From an uncultured Lachnospiraceae bacterium (GTDB lineage Bacteria > Bacillota > Clostridia > Lachnospirales > Lachnospiraceae): a DNA stretch of 64,000 bases. The stretch spans positions 100,985-164,984 of the forward strand of contig CADACD010000003.1 in assembly GCA_902786365.1 (NCBI GenBank), read 5' to 3'. Each line of letters begins with the position of its first letter. The stretch's first letter is position 1. The translations under genes were made by a program, and so were the position numbers. Below are positions 1-8,612 of the stretch, one piece after another. The notes beneath the pieces are model-generated. The model worked only from the letters and a program-made list of their open reading frames with translations. It was not told the DNA's origin and searched no databases.

Positions 1-458
1 CTGTAGCTTCTCCACTTCTTGAGACAACTATCCAGGGTGCTACACATGTGATTATTAATATCTCAGGAGACATCAGTCTTGCAGATGCGAATGATGCAGC
101 AAGCTATGTGGAGGAACTGACAGGTGAAGATATTGAGGTAATCTTCGGTGCAAGATATGATGATACATACCCAGACGAGTGTACAGTAACAGTTATCGCT
201 ACAGGGCTTGATGACGAGACAACAAAGAACCCGGCGTTTAATGCTGCAGCAAAGAGTACAGGTGTAAAACCATTGGTAAAACCGGTAAACAGACCAAATA
301 AAGATTTAAGACCGTTTGCAAGTTCAAACCAGAGAACTGTGCAACAGTCATCACAGAGAACATCTTCATATACAAGACCGGTTGCATCACCACGAAACAT
401 CGATGAGAGACCGATTAATGTTCCGGAGTTTCTTAAGAAAAACAGAAATGAAAATTAG
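1..458 (+). CDS. ftsZ: Cell division protein FtsZ, C-terminal part (5' end outside window)
   Basis: FtsZ is the tubulin-like GTPase that polymerises into the division ring. The reading frame is open from position 3, so the window starts inside the gene and the GTP-binding domain is missing. The visible start of the frame reads VASPLLETTIQGATHVI, which is the C-terminal half of the FtsZ/tubulin fold (GTPase-activating subdomain). It is followed by a Ser/Gln/Arg-rich disordered linker and then the conserved C-terminal peptide INVPEFLKKNR, which in this family binds FtsA/SepF-type membrane anchors. A strong terminator follows 46 bases after the stop. The neighbouring spoIIGA-sigE genes are the usual clostridial and Bacillus neighbours of ftsZ. 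The identification is secure; the start cannot be seen. Confidence 0.95.
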   Translation, partial: VASPLLETTIQGATHVIINISGDISLADANDAASYVEELTGEDIEVIFGARYDDTYPDECTVTVIATGLDDETTKNPAFNAAAKSTGVKPLVKPVNRPNKDLRPFASSNQRTVQQSSQRTSSYTRPVASPRNIDERPINVPEFLKKNRNEN

Positions 459-503
459 TAAGGAAAGCTGAATGAAGCTTATCGTATATCAAATATTAAT
501 CAA

Positions 504-541
504 AGCAACAGTATGCTAAGTTATACTGTTGCTTTTTTTTG
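504..541 (+). terminator. Rho-independent terminator after ftsZ
   Basis: Perfect 11-bp inverted repeat (AGCAACAGTAT / ATACTGTTGCT, 504-514 and 523-533) with an 8-base loop, followed by a run of eight T. It separates the ftsZ transcript from spoIIGA. Confidence 0.92.
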
Positions 542-604
542 TTTATTAGGAAATTTTTGTCAGATTTTAGCATAAAGTTTTAATAGATGGCAGACAGAAA
601 ACGA

Positions 605-633
605 CAGACAATGCATAATGTTTATTATATAAT
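605..633 (+). promoter_or_regulatory. Candidate sigma-A promoter of the spoIIGA-sigE operon
   Basis: CAGACA (605-610), 17-bp spacer, TATAAT (628-633), 27 bases upstream of the spoIIGA start. In Bacillus this operon is activated by Spo0A. Only imperfect 0A-box-like heptamers are visible upstream (for example TGTCGTT on the minus strand near 600), so Spo0A control is inferred from the family rather than seen. Confidence 0.5.
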
Positions 634-660
634 GCGTATTGCCGAAACGGGGAGGGACAA

Positions 661-1518
661 ATGAATGGTGAAAGCTATGTTATATATGTAGATGTGTTTT
701 TTTTGATTAATTTTATCATGGATTATATTGTGATAAAACTGACATCAATGGTGATGAGACAAAAGTGCAGGCGTATAAGGATATGTTCTGCTGCCATGTT
801 TGGAGCAATGTACAGTGTCGTGATTCTAAAGCCACTTTCCAACCACTTATCAGGTCTGACACTGATTAGTATATTCATTGCATTAATTATGATATTCATT
901 GCATTTGGCTATCAGGATCTGACTACATATTTAAAGAATGTAATATTTTTGACAATTGTATCTTTTTTGTTTAGCGGGGTGATGAACTATATTTATTACT
1001 CGACACAGATGGGTTCCATCATCAATGAGACGATTCATGGAACATCTAATAAAAGTATGAATGCCAGAAAATTTGTTACCGTAACGGTGATAGCATATTT
1101 TATTATGGTGTTTGTTACAAGATTTGTGACAGCACATAAAAAAGATATGAACCTGATTTTTGATGTGATGTTAAGTTATAATGGTAAATCAGTAGTTGCA
1201 AGGGCTCTTTTGGATACAGGGAATAGTCTGACAGAACCTTTAAGCGGAGAGATGGTACATATCGCAGAGTATAAAATTATAAAACCCATGTTGGAAGGAG
1301 ATGAAAGAGCAGAAGGAAATATCTATGTGATACCATTTCATTCAGTAGGGGAGGAAAATGGTATGATGTATGGTTTGAGAATAGACGAAATGGTGGTTGT
1401 GGTTGATGGAACACCAAAGTTTGTTCCTAAACCGGTTATTGCGGTGTATCATGGACAATTGTCAAAATCAGAGAAATATTCTATGATACTGAACAGGGAT
1501 ACACTAGAGGGAGTTTAA
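661..1518 (+). CDS. spoIIGA: SpoIIGA, membrane-embedded sigma-E processing protease
   Basis: SpoIIGA is the mother-cell aspartic protease that removes the pro-sequence of sigma-E after a forespore signal. The protein has 285 residues. The first ~150 are strongly hydrophobic with about five membrane spans, beginning YVDVFFLINFIMDY. The C-terminal half is a soluble retroviral-type aspartic protease half-domain with the active-site motif LLDTGNSLTEP near residue 185. The start has a good ribosome site (GGGGAGG). Its substrate gene sigE begins 37 bases downstream, the arrangement seen in other spore formers. Family length and domain order are normal. Confidence 0.95.
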   Translation: MNGESYVIYVDVFFLINFIMDYIVIKLTSMVMRQKCRRIRICSAAMFGAMYSVVILKPLSNHLSGLTLISIFIALIMIFIAFGYQDLTTYLKNVIFLTIVSFLFSGVMNYIYYSTQMGSIINETIHGTSNKSMNARKFVTVTVIAYFIMVFVTRFVTAHKKDMNLIFDVMLSYNGKSVVARALLDTGNSLTEPLSGEMVHIAEYKIIKPMLEGDERAEGNIYVIPFHSVGEENGMMYGLRIDEMVVVVDGTPKFVPKPVIAVYHGQLSKSEKYSMILNRDTLEGV

Positions 1519-1555
1519 AACAGAGAGTATAAATAGTTTGACAGAGGTGTAAAAT

Positions 1556-2296
1556 ATGTTAATAAAGGTTTCTGTTCCGAACAGAATGCAGTTTAAGGTG
1601 ATTCCAAATATTAAAAATATTCTGTTTGGCAAAAAAGGGGAGATTCATTACATAGGCGGAGCAGATATACTTCCGCCGCCGCTTGAGGCAGAAGAAGAGC
1701 AGGATATCATATGCAGGCTGAATACAGAGGAGGAGATAGAGGCAAAGAAGATACTCATAGAAAGGAATCTGAGGCTTGTCGTATATATAGCGAAAAAATT
1801 TGATAATACGGGAATCGGTGTAGAAGATTTGATATCGATTGGAACAATCGGATTGATAAAGTCAATCAATACATTTGATCCGGAAAAAAATATTAAACTT
1901 GCCACATATGCATCAAGGTGTATCGAAAACGAGATATTAATGTATTTGAGAAGAACAAGTAAAACAAAAATGGAAGTTTCGATAGATGAACCACTGAATG
2001 TGGACTGGGATGGAAACGAGCTTCTTCTGTCAGATGTATTGGGAACAGAAGAAGATGTGATTTCGAAAAACATCGAAGATGAGGTGGAACGAAAAATTCT
2101 CATAAAAGCGGTTTCAAAACTGAATAAAAGGGAAAGGACAATTGTGGAGCTCCGGTTTGGTCTTAATAATGAAAATGGAGAGGAACTCACACAAAAAGAA
2201 GTTGCAGACATGCTGGGAATATCCCAGTCATATATATCAAGGCTGGAAAAAAAGATTATTGGAAGGCTGAAAAAAGAAATAGTAAAAAGCTATTAG
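1556..2296 (+). CDS. sigE: RNA polymerase sigma-E (early mother-cell sporulation sigma factor), pro-form
   Basis: Sigma-E directs the early mother-cell programme of endospore formation. The 246-residue product starts with an amphipathic pro-sequence and the stretch [13 protein letters not shown], which matches the conserved SpoIIGA cleavage region of pro-sigma-E. Sigma regions 2 ([12 protein letters not shown] ... [13 protein letters not shown]) and 4 ([17 protein letters not shown], then an HTH with [15 protein letters not shown]) follow in order. It is cotranscribed with spoIIGA. In Bacillus and many clostridia sigG follows immediately; here sigG lies 5 kb further on, after four unrelated genes. 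A short imperfect hairpin (2351-2368) follows but is a weak terminator at best. Confidence 0.95.
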   Translation: MLIKVSVPNRMQFKVIPNIKNILFGKKGEIHYIGGADILPPPLEAEEEQDIICRLNTEEEIEAKKILIERNLRLVVYIAKKFDNTGIGVEDLISIGTIGLIKSINTFDPEKNIKLATYASRCIENEILMYLRRTSKTKMEVSIDEPLNVDWDGNELLLSDVLGTEEDVISKNIEDEVERKILIKAVSKLNKRERTIVELRFGLNNENGEELTQKEVADMLGISQSYISRLEKKIIGRLKKEIVKSY

Positions 2297-2563
2297 GGAG
2301 CAGGCGTTATATCTGAATGGTAAAAGCTGTTGTAAGCAGTAACCGGTAAGGCAGATGTAACGTCTGCTGTTTCATAAATAGTTCATCTTTTTATGTACAG
2401 ATACGACGTATCAGCCTATGTATCCCGCCCTGTGAATAGTAACATGAAATTTCTTCAAATTGCTTTGACAGTAATTGTGAATTGTGATATAGTAAAGAAT
2501 GGTTTTATGGCTACCGAATTTAGTATTTTTTGATAATTTAACAATTTGAAAGGAAACAATACA

Positions 2564-3754
2564 ATGAAGAAACATATAGTGAAACGAGCAGCAGTATTAT
2601 CAGTTGCCGCTGTTGTGGCAATGACAACGTTTACAGGATGTGGCAGCAAGAAAGACGAAGAAAATGCTTCTGCAAGAAAAGTTGTAGATTATGATATTAA
2701 TGATTATGTGACATTAGGTCAATACACAGGTCTTGATATTAATGAAAAGATTGAGACAGTGACAGATGCGGATGTACAGAGCACACTTGATAGTATTATT
2801 AAAGAACATACCACATACGAAACTGTAGCTGGTAGAAATGTTGTTCTGGGAGATAAAGTTATTATCGATTATACAAGAACAGCAGAAGGTCAGGATGATG
2901 TGGTTCAGGCAGATTTTGAGTTGACAGTAGGTAATCAGAGTCTTGGAGAAGAATTTGATGAAAAGCTTCTTGATGTGGCAAGTGGTGCTAATATCACATT
3001 TACTCTTGATGAGACTTCATATGATAGTGAAACAGGAGAAGAGGGAACAATTCAGGCAACATATAATGTGACTGTCAAAGAGATACAGCAGGCAGTTGTG
3101 CCGGAAGTGACAGATGCATTCATTGCTGAAAATACAGATTATGATACAGTTGAGGCATATAAAGAAGCAAAGAAAAAAGAACTTGAAGAGGAGAATGCAA
3201 GTAATGCCAAGAGTACGACACAGGCAGAACTTTTAAATATGATTATTGAAGGATCACAAGTATCCGGTTGCCCTGCATTTATCTATAATATGAATTACAA
3301 TTCCGTAGTACAGTCATACGCACTCTATGGTTCTCATTTCGGTGCAGACCTTGAAACATATCTTGGCTATGCGGGAAAGACAATGGATGATTTAAAGAAT
3401 GATGCGGTTGAAATGACAAAGCAGACATTAGTGATAGAAGCGATTGTGAAAGATGCAGGAATTGATATAACAGATGAACAGTTTGATGAAAAACTGAATG
3501 AGTATGTGGAAAAATACGACAGTTTTAATTCAACAGATGATGTTTTAAAAGCATTTTCGCGTGAAGAATTATTATTTGATATGAGAAGAGATGTAGCAAT
3601 AGAGTACATTTATGAAAATAATAATGTAAATCAGGTGATGGTATCAAATGAAGTATCATCAGATGATGTGGTAATATCAGATGTTGATTCAGAAGATATT
3701 GAAACATCGGAAGATGAACAATTAGATGATAATGAAACATCAGAAGATGAGTAA
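2564..3754 (+). CDS. Trigger-factor-related FKBP-type peptidyl-prolyl isomerase lipoprotein
   Basis: Probably an extracytoplasmic folding factor anchored to the membrane by lipid. The start is set at the ATG preceded by GAAAGGAAA, giving a signal peptide with lipobox FTGC (Cys about residue 25). An FKBP-like domain follows at about residues 85-180 (VVLGDKVIIDYTRT ... GEEFDEKLLDVASG), then a helical region resembling the trigger factor C-terminal chaperone domain, and a very acidic Asp/Glu/Ser tail. The ribosome-binding N-domain of true trigger factor is absent, so this is not tig. The gene is monocistronic-looking, with a terminator downstream. The acidic tail ends at a stop that interrupts a tandem repeat (see next entry). 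The exact substrate is unknown. Confidence 0.8.
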   Translation: MKKHIVKRAAVLSVAAVVAMTTFTGCGSKKDEENASARKVVDYDINDYVTLGQYTGLDINEKIETVTDADVQSTLDSIIKEHTTYETVAGRNVVLGDKVIIDYTRTAEGQDDVVQADFELTVGNQSLGEEFDEKLLDVASGANITFTLDETSYDSETGEEGTIQATYNVTVKEIQQAVVPEVTDAFIAENTDYDTVEAYKEAKKKELEEENASNAKSTTQAELLNMIIEGSQVSGCPAFIYNMNYNSVVQSYALYGSHFGADLETYLGYAGKTMDDLKNDAVEMTKQTLVIEAIVKDAGIDITDEQFDEKLNEYVEKYDSFNSTDDVLKAFSREELLFDMRRDVAIEYIYENNNVNQVMVSNEVSSDDVVISDVDSEDIETSEDEQLDDNETSEDE

Positions 3755-3805
3755 TTAGATGATAATGAAGCATCAGATGATGAAGAATCAGATGAAGATG
3801 AATAA
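3755..3805 (+). other. Read-through remnant of the acidic tail of the upstream PPIase
   Basis: After the TAA at 3752-3754 the same frame stays open for 16 codons (LDDNEASDDEESDEDE) and ends at TAA 3803-3805. It is a second copy of a 33-bp repeat: CAA TTA GAT GAT AAT at 3719 corresponds to TAA TTA GAT GAT AAT at 3752. A single C-to-T change therefore seems to have shortened the tail. Confidence 0.7.
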
Positions 3806-3850
3806 TCAGATAGTAAACAGTAAGATGTCAGTTTATGATTAACATATATA

Positions 3851-3897
3851 CAGACAGCTAATGAAGAATGGGCTTTATTGGCTGTCTGATTTTACTT
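3851..3897 (+). terminator. Hairpin terminator after the PPIase lipoprotein
   Basis: Inverted repeat CAGACAGC (3851-3858) / GCTGTCTG (3881-3888), extended by AAT/ATT pairs, followed by ATTTTACTT. The T-run is short, so termination may be partial. Confidence 0.65.
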
Positions 3898-3946
3898 ATA
3901 TATAGAGAATGCATTACAGAGAGTGTATATTGATGGAGGAATTGAG

Positions 3947-4504
3947 ATGGAAATGAAAAAACTTGTTAGTAATTTGAAAGGTCATTTACAGACTGTGTTG
4001 AAACATAAAAAAGAAGTAATGTTTAACTGTTTTAAATGTGGATTGATTATTCAGGGAATGATACATGATTTGTCTAAGTTTTCTCCGTCAGAACTTGTGC
4101 CAAGTGTCATAAACTTTCAAGGCGATAGAAGTCCTAATGAAGGAGAAAGAGAAAAATATGGATATTCAAAGGCATGGATGCATCACAAGGGGAGAAATAA
4201 GCATCATTTTGAATATTGGACAGATTACAGTACACAGACAAGAGAACTTGAGCCGGTGGAGATTCCTAAAAGATATGTCGTAGAAATGTTTTGTGACAGA
4301 GTTGCCGCAAGCAAAATTTATCTAGGTGAAAATTATGATGATTCTGCACCTCTTAATTATTTCTTGAAGGGAAAGAAAAAAAGAAAAATTCACCAGAAGT
4401 CAGGAGAACAGCTTGAAAGACTTCTAAGAATGTTAGAGGAAAAAGGAGAGGAGGAAACTTTCAAATATATACGCAGAGCTTTATTTTTACATAAGGAGTT
4501 GTAA
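3947..4504 (+). CDS. DUF5662 family protein (putative metal-dependent, HD-like)
   Basis: The function is unknown. The start is placed at the ATG seven bases after GGAGG (a GTG 24 bases earlier also opens the frame). The 185-residue protein is soluble and mostly helical. It contains histidine/aspartate clusters typical of DUF5662 proteins: MIHDLSKFSPSE (about residues 42-53) and HHKGRNKHHFEYW (about 82-94), which could bind metal like an HD-domain hydrolase, though I see no full canonical HD signature. Lys/Glu-rich helices occupy the C-terminus. It is 29 bases upstream of the glycerophosphodiesterase gene and probably cotranscribed with it. Family membership is fairly sure; catalysis is only inferred. 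Confidence 0.7.
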   Translation: MEMKKLVSNLKGHLQTVLKHKKEVMFNCFKCGLIIQGMIHDLSKFSPSELVPSVINFQGDRSPNEGEREKYGYSKAWMHHKGRNKHHFEYWTDYSTQTRELEPVEIPKRYVVEMFCDRVAASKIYLGENYDDSAPLNYFLKGKKKRKIHQKSGEQLERLLRMLEEKGEEETFKYIRRALFLHKEL

Positions 4505-4533
4505 ATCGTGGTACATTTTGGAAGGAAGTGCTT

Positions 4534-6357
4534 ATGAATCAATTTGGTATTGCAATTAAGATGTTGAAAAAAAATTTAAAAAGTATAGTGATTTTTGAGG
4601 CTGTCTATCAATTATTTACAACAGCAATATTTACCCCGTTAATAGCGCAGATGGTAAGGCTGGCATTACATCTTGCGGGTATTAATTACCTTACTAATTC
4701 GAGAGTGATGGATTTTCTTTCTAAGCCTACCACAATAGCCATTTTGTTTCTGACAATTGTGTTTGTGGCGATTTTTAGTTTTATGGAAATAGGAGCCATA
4801 TGTTACTGTTATAATATGTCATATCATGGATATGATACCAATGTGACAGATATGATAAGAGAAGGAATCAGAGCAGGCTTAAGACTGCTTGGAAATAAGA
4901 ATTTTCTGATGTTATTTTTTGTGATTATTATTATGCCTATAACACATCTTGGAACAATTGTAAAATACATTTCGTCTGTTCAGGTTGTGGAATTTCTGAT
5001 AGAATTTATGAAATTACAGCATAATGTAATAAGAAATATTATTATTTGTTATGCATTTTTTGCAGTCATCGCAATAGTATGGATTAGCAGCATTTATTAT
5101 TACTGTGTGGAAAAGATGAATTTTAGAAATGCAAGACGGGCAAGTATTTCATTAAATAAAAAGAGGTATCCGCAACTGGTAATGTCATATATGATCTGGC
5201 AGATTTTCTTTGCAGCTGTGTTGGTTTTTGTATATATAGTTCTGACTTTTGTTATTACAAGAATATTGATGATCTTTCTCAAAAGTAAATTAGCATATAC
5301 GATTTCATTATATGTGGCAAAAAGAATTTATGAAGTCGCGCAAACACTATATTCATGTATGATTACACCAATTTCACTTTCAATTCTCGGTGGCTGCTAT
5401 TATTCAAGAAAGAAAAAAACAAATGAACAGATAGTGATTCCTGTTATCAAAGAAAAAAAGACAGCAGTTGAGAAAAATGCCTTTTTGAAATTGAAAAAAA
5501 CAATCTCTGTAGTTGTGATTATATCAGCATTTTTAAATATTTTATATGTCAGTTTTGATATAGGAATTTCCGGAATATATAATGTACAGTTGTTTAACAA
5601 ACCAGTAGTAGCAGCCCATAGAGGATATTCGGCAGAAGCACCTGAAAATACGATTCCTGCATTTGAGGCTGCCATTGACCATTTTTCGGATTATGCTGAA
5701 CTGGATGTGCAAGAGACAAAGGATGGAGAAGTGATTGTTATGCATGATTCCAATTTCAAAAGGGTTGCGGGAATAGATAAGAATGTGTGGGAAGTTACCT
5801 ATGATGAAATACAAGATTATGATGTTGGCAAATGGTATTCGGATGAGTTTGAAGGAACGCGGATACCAACACTAAAAGAAGTTCTTGAGATGTCAAAAGA
5901 CAGACTTCGGTTAAATATTGAGATTAAACTGACCGGGCACGAAAAAAATCTTGAAGAGTCTGTCGTAAGAATGATAGAAGAATATGAAATGGAAGAAGCG
6001 TGCGTAGTTACATCATTTCAGTCAAAGGCACTTAAGAATGTTAAAAGATACAATGAAAATATAAAAACAGGATATATCTTAAAGGTTGCATATGGAGATT
6101 TTTCAGGTTTAATGTATGCAGATGCTCTTAGTGTGAAATATACTTTTGCAAGTGCGGCTTTTATTAACAGTATACACAGTTCAGGGAAAAAAGTTTATGT
6201 ATGGACAGTAAATTCATCAGATTTGATTTATGAGATGCTTAAGCGGGGCGCTGATATGATTATTACAGACGATCCTGTACTTGCAAAAGAAACCATTACC
6301 TCATATGAGACAAATCCATATGTTGTAAAACTCATTAAGATATACATGAAAAAATAA
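4534..6357 (+). CDS. Membrane-anchored glycerophosphodiester phosphodiesterase
   Basis: Hydrolyses glycerophosphodiesters (lipid head groups or teichoic-acid-like polymers) to glycerol 3-phosphate. The first ~330 residues hold about seven to eight transmembrane segments of the GDPD-associated membrane domain. The C-terminal ~250 residues are a GDPD TIM barrel with the catalytic motifs AHRGYSAEAPENT (the HR and E..NT pairs), ELDVQETKDGEVIVMHD, and downstream NIEIKL and VWTVNS strands. The start is taken at the ATG after GGAAGGAAG (a GTG two codons upstream is possible). The catalytic domain most likely faces outside the cell. The protein ends 16 bases before thiD. The family is clear; the substrate is not. 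Confidence 0.88.
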   Translation: MNQFGIAIKMLKKNLKSIVIFEAVYQLFTTAIFTPLIAQMVRLALHLAGINYLTNSRVMDFLSKPTTIAILFLTIVFVAIFSFMEIGAICYCYNMSYHGYDTNVTDMIREGIRAGLRLLGNKNFLMLFFVIIIMPITHLGTIVKYISSVQVVEFLIEFMKLQHNVIRNIIICYAFFAVIAIVWISSIYYYCVEKMNFRNARRASISLNKKRYPQLVMSYMIWQIFFAAVLVFVYIVLTFVITRILMIFLKSKLAYTISLYVAKRIYEVAQTLYSCMITPISLSILGGCYYSRKKKTNEQIVIPVIKEKKTAVEKNAFLKLKKTISVVVIISAFLNILYVSFDIGISGIYNVQLFNKPVVAAHRGYSAEAPENTIPAFEAAIDHFSDYAELDVQETKDGEVIVMHDSNFKRVAGIDKNVWEVTYDEIQDYDVGKWYSDEFEGTRIPTLKEVLEMSKDRLRLNIEIKLTGHEKNLEESVVRMIEEYEMEEACVVTSFQSKALKNVKRYNENIKTGYILKVAYGDFSGLMYADALSVKYTFASAAFINSIHSSGKKVYVWTVNSSDLIYEMLKRGADMIITDDPVLAKETITSYETNPYVVKLIKIYMKK

Positions 6358-6373
6358 TAAAATAATGGAGATA

Positions 6374-7189
6374 ATGATGGACAGCAGAAATGAAATATCA
6401 GAGATAAAAAAGGTTTTAACTATTGCAGGCTCGGATTCAAGTGGTGGAGCGGGAATACAGGCTGATTTAAAGACGATACAGGCACATAATATGTATGGAA
6501 TGAGTGTGATAACATCTGTCACAGCACAGAATACAACAGGCGTATATGGAATATATGATGTGCCACCGGAATTTGTAGAAAAACAGATAGATGCTGTATT
6601 TCGGGATATAAGGCCGGATGCAGTTAAAATTGGAATGGTTTCTAATAAAGACATCATTAAGGTGATAGTAAAAAAATTAAAAGAATACAAGCCTGATATC
6701 ATAGTTGCTGATACGGTGATGGTATCGACAAGCGGATGTATGCTTATTAAAGAAGAGGCGATGAGAGAGCTTATAGAAGAACTGTTTCCGATAGCAGATA
6801 TTATCACACCTAATGTCCCTGAAGCAGAGGTATTAAGCGGTATAGAGATTCGAACAGAAAATGATATGTTAAATGCAGTTGAAATAATTTCAAAAAATAA
6901 CAAGGCGGTGTTATTAAAAGGCGGGCATATAGGAGAACAGGCAAATGATTTGCTACGGGTTCACAATCAAAATTATTGGTTCAAAGCCAAAAGAGTCGAC
7001 AATGATAATACACATGGAACAGGATGCACGCTATCGTCAGCAATCGCATGTGAGCTGGCAGGTGGAAAAGAACTTAGTGAAGCTGTCAGAGCTGCAAAAA
7101 GGTATGTCTTAAGTGCTATCAGTGCAGGGCTGAACCTTGGGAATGGCAGTGGACCTCTATGGCATAATGTGGATTTAGACAAGAGATAA
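6374..7189 (+). CDS. thiD: Hydroxymethylpyrimidine/phosphomethylpyrimidine kinase ThiD
   Basis: Phosphorylates HMP and HMP-phosphate to HMP-PP in thiamine synthesis. It is a ribokinase-fold protein of about 270 residues. It shows the N-terminal substrate motif TIAGSDSSGGAGIQAD, the DTVM and ITPNVPEAE segments, and the C-terminal anion hole/catalytic base GTGCTLSSAIA. Starts at 6365, 6374 and 6377 are all in frame; the GGAG at 6367-6370 favours 6374 or 6377. No TPP riboswitch is visible upstream and no other thi gene is near, so it is probably used for salvage of HMP (or pyridoxine, since ThiD can be bifunctional). It may be cotranscribed with the glycerophosphodiesterase. Confidence 0.88.
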   Translation: MMDSRNEISEIKKVLTIAGSDSSGGAGIQADLKTIQAHNMYGMSVITSVTAQNTTGVYGIYDVPPEFVEKQIDAVFRDIRPDAVKIGMVSNKDIIKVIVKKLKEYKPDIIVADTVMVSTSGCMLIKEEAMRELIEELFPIADIITPNVPEAEVLSGIEIRTENDMLNAVEIISKNNKAVLLKGGHIGEQANDLLRVHNQNYWFKAKRVDNDNTHGTGCTLSSAIACELAGGKELSEAVRAAKRYVLSAISAGLNLGNGSGPLWHNVDLDKR

Positions 7190-7295
7190 GTGGTATCTAT
7201 TTCCATATAAATCATATTGTAAAAAGTATAAAATATTCCCATTTCGTTAATCATTTTAAATGGATATAAATTTAAGATGATGGAGGAATGGGAAT

Positions 7296-8078
7296 ATGTC
7301 TCTTTATAAGGTCGAAATATGTGGGGTAAACACATCGAAACTTCCGCTGCTTACAGAGAAAGAAAAGGAAGAACTATGGGATAAAATAGAAAAGGGAGAC
7401 AAAGAGGCAAGAGAAAAATTTATACAGGGAAATTTAAGACTTGTGTTAAGTATTACAAAGAGATTTGCGGGCAATAATGAAAACATTGATGATTTATTTC
7501 AGATTGGCTGTATTGGTCTTATTAAGGCGATAGACAATTTTGATAGAAGTGTGGGAGTCAAATTTTCAACATATGCAGTTCCGATGATAATGGGAGAGAT
7601 AAGGAGATTTTTAAGAGACAATAATTCAATCAGAGTAAGTCGTTCATTGAAAGATATTGCATACAAAGCGATATATACAAAGGAAATGTTAATCAAATCG
7701 GGACATAAAGAGCCGACAGTTGCAGATATTGCAAATGAACTTGGGATTGAAAAAGAAGAGATTGTGTACGCACTTGATGCGATACAAAGCCCGGTTTCAT
7801 TATATGAGCCTGTATATTCTGAAGGTGGAGATACACTTTATGTAATGGATCAGATTAGCGATAAAAATAATAAGGAAGATGCATGGGTGGAAAAACTTGT
7901 TCTTTCCGATGCATTAAAAAGACTGAATGAAAGAGAAAGAAATATCATAGAAATGAGATTTTTTAAGGGTTCCACCCAGATGGAGGTTGCGAATGAAATC
8001 GGCATATCACAGGCACAGGTCAGCAGACTAGAAAAAAATGCACTAAAATCTATGAAAAATTATCTTACACAGAAATAA
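7296..8078 (+). CDS. sigG: RNA polymerase sigma-G (late forespore sigma factor)
   Basis: Sigma-G drives late forespore gene expression, including SASP and germination genes. The 260-residue product carries the N-terminal signature KVEICGVNTSKLP that is typical of sigma-G. Region 2 follows (NLRLVLSITKRFAG ... DDLFQIGCIGLIKAIDNF), then region 3, and a region 4 HTH (MEVANEIGISQAQVSRLEK). It has a GGAGG ribosome site. Unlike the usual spoIIGA-sigE-sigG order, it is separated from sigE by about 5 kb. The preceding 106 bases contain no sigma-F/G promoter that I can call with confidence. Confidence 0.94.
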   Translation: MSLYKVEICGVNTSKLPLLTEKEKEELWDKIEKGDKEAREKFIQGNLRLVLSITKRFAGNNENIDDLFQIGCIGLIKAIDNFDRSVGVKFSTYAVPMIMGEIRRFLRDNNSIRVSRSLKDIAYKAIYTKEMLIKSGHKEPTVADIANELGIEKEEIVYALDAIQSPVSLYEPVYSEGGDTLYVMDQISDKNNKEDAWVEKLVLSDALKRLNERERNIIEMRFFKGSTQMEVANEIGISQAQVSRLEKNALKSMKNYLTQK

Positions 8079-8214
8079 ATAAAAAAGCTGTAGAAGCGGT
8101 TAAATTGTAAAATTCAGTAACAATTTTAAATTCTGTGAATAGTATTAGTATAAGGGAAAAGTAATTTTTATTCGCCGGATAATTTTAGTGTAGAAAGATG
8201 GTAAGAAACACTTC

Positions 8215-8526
8215 ATGAATCTGATAAATGTTAATATATCGTCCGGCGATATTTTAGGAGTGGATATGAGGATTTTTGATTTGCGTGAAAAAGAAGTGAT
8301 TAATCAGTGTGACTGCAAAAGACTTGGATTTGTATGTGATATTGAATTTGATGCATGTACCGGATGCATAGAATCCTTAATCATACCGGGGGAACCTAAG
8401 ATATGTGGTTTATTTGGCAGAGATACGGAGTTTATAATTCCATTTAAGTGTGTAGTACAGATTGGAGAGGAAATTATACTTGTAAAAGTGAAGGTGGATG
8501 AAGTGCTTAGGAAGTGTAAATTCTAA
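8215..8526 (+). CDS. YlmC/YmxH family PRC-barrel sporulation protein
   Basis: Small (103-residue) beta-rich PRC-barrel protein of the YlmC/YmxH family, which is found in spore formers and often lies near sigma-G or division genes. The middle reads LGFVCDIEFDACTGCIESLIIPG and the end IIPFKCVVQIGEEIILVKV, as in the family. Six cysteines are present. The biochemical role is not established. It lies 137 bases after sigG. An 8-bp perfect inverted repeat (8172-8179 and 8242-8249) brackets the start codon, so translation could be structure-dependent; this may be chance. The ribosome site is weak. Confidence 0.8.
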   Translation: MNLINVNISSGDILGVDMRIFDLREKEVINQCDCKRLGFVCDIEFDACTGCIESLIIPGEPKICGLFGRDTEFIIPFKCVVQIGEEIILVKVKVDEVLRKCKF

Positions 8527-8547
8527 TCATGTAAAGCTCTAATGAAC

Positions 8548-8576
8548 TTGACCAAATGTGGTTTATTCATTATAAT
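8548..8576 (+). promoter_or_regulatory. Sigma-A-type promoter of nrdR
   Basis: TTGACC (8548-8553), 17-bp spacer, TATAAT (8571-8576), 37 bases upstream of the nrdR start. Confidence 0.75.
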
Positions 8577-8612
8577 TGATAAAGATACATTTGATTGAAA
8601 TGGAGGATTATC

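Noticed and set aside
1648-2211. Long open frame on the minus strand across sigE
   Set aside because: It is Ser/Phe-rich, lacks a ribosome site and exactly mirrors the sigE coding frame, so it is an antisense artefact.
6190-6376. TPP riboswitch upstream of thiD
   Set aside because: The gap to the preceding gene is only 16 bases and none of the conserved THI-box sequences is present.
6301-6903. 200-codon minus-strand frame across thiD
   Set aside because: Low-complexity Ile/Ser/Thr composition and full overlap with a well-supported gene; no start signals.
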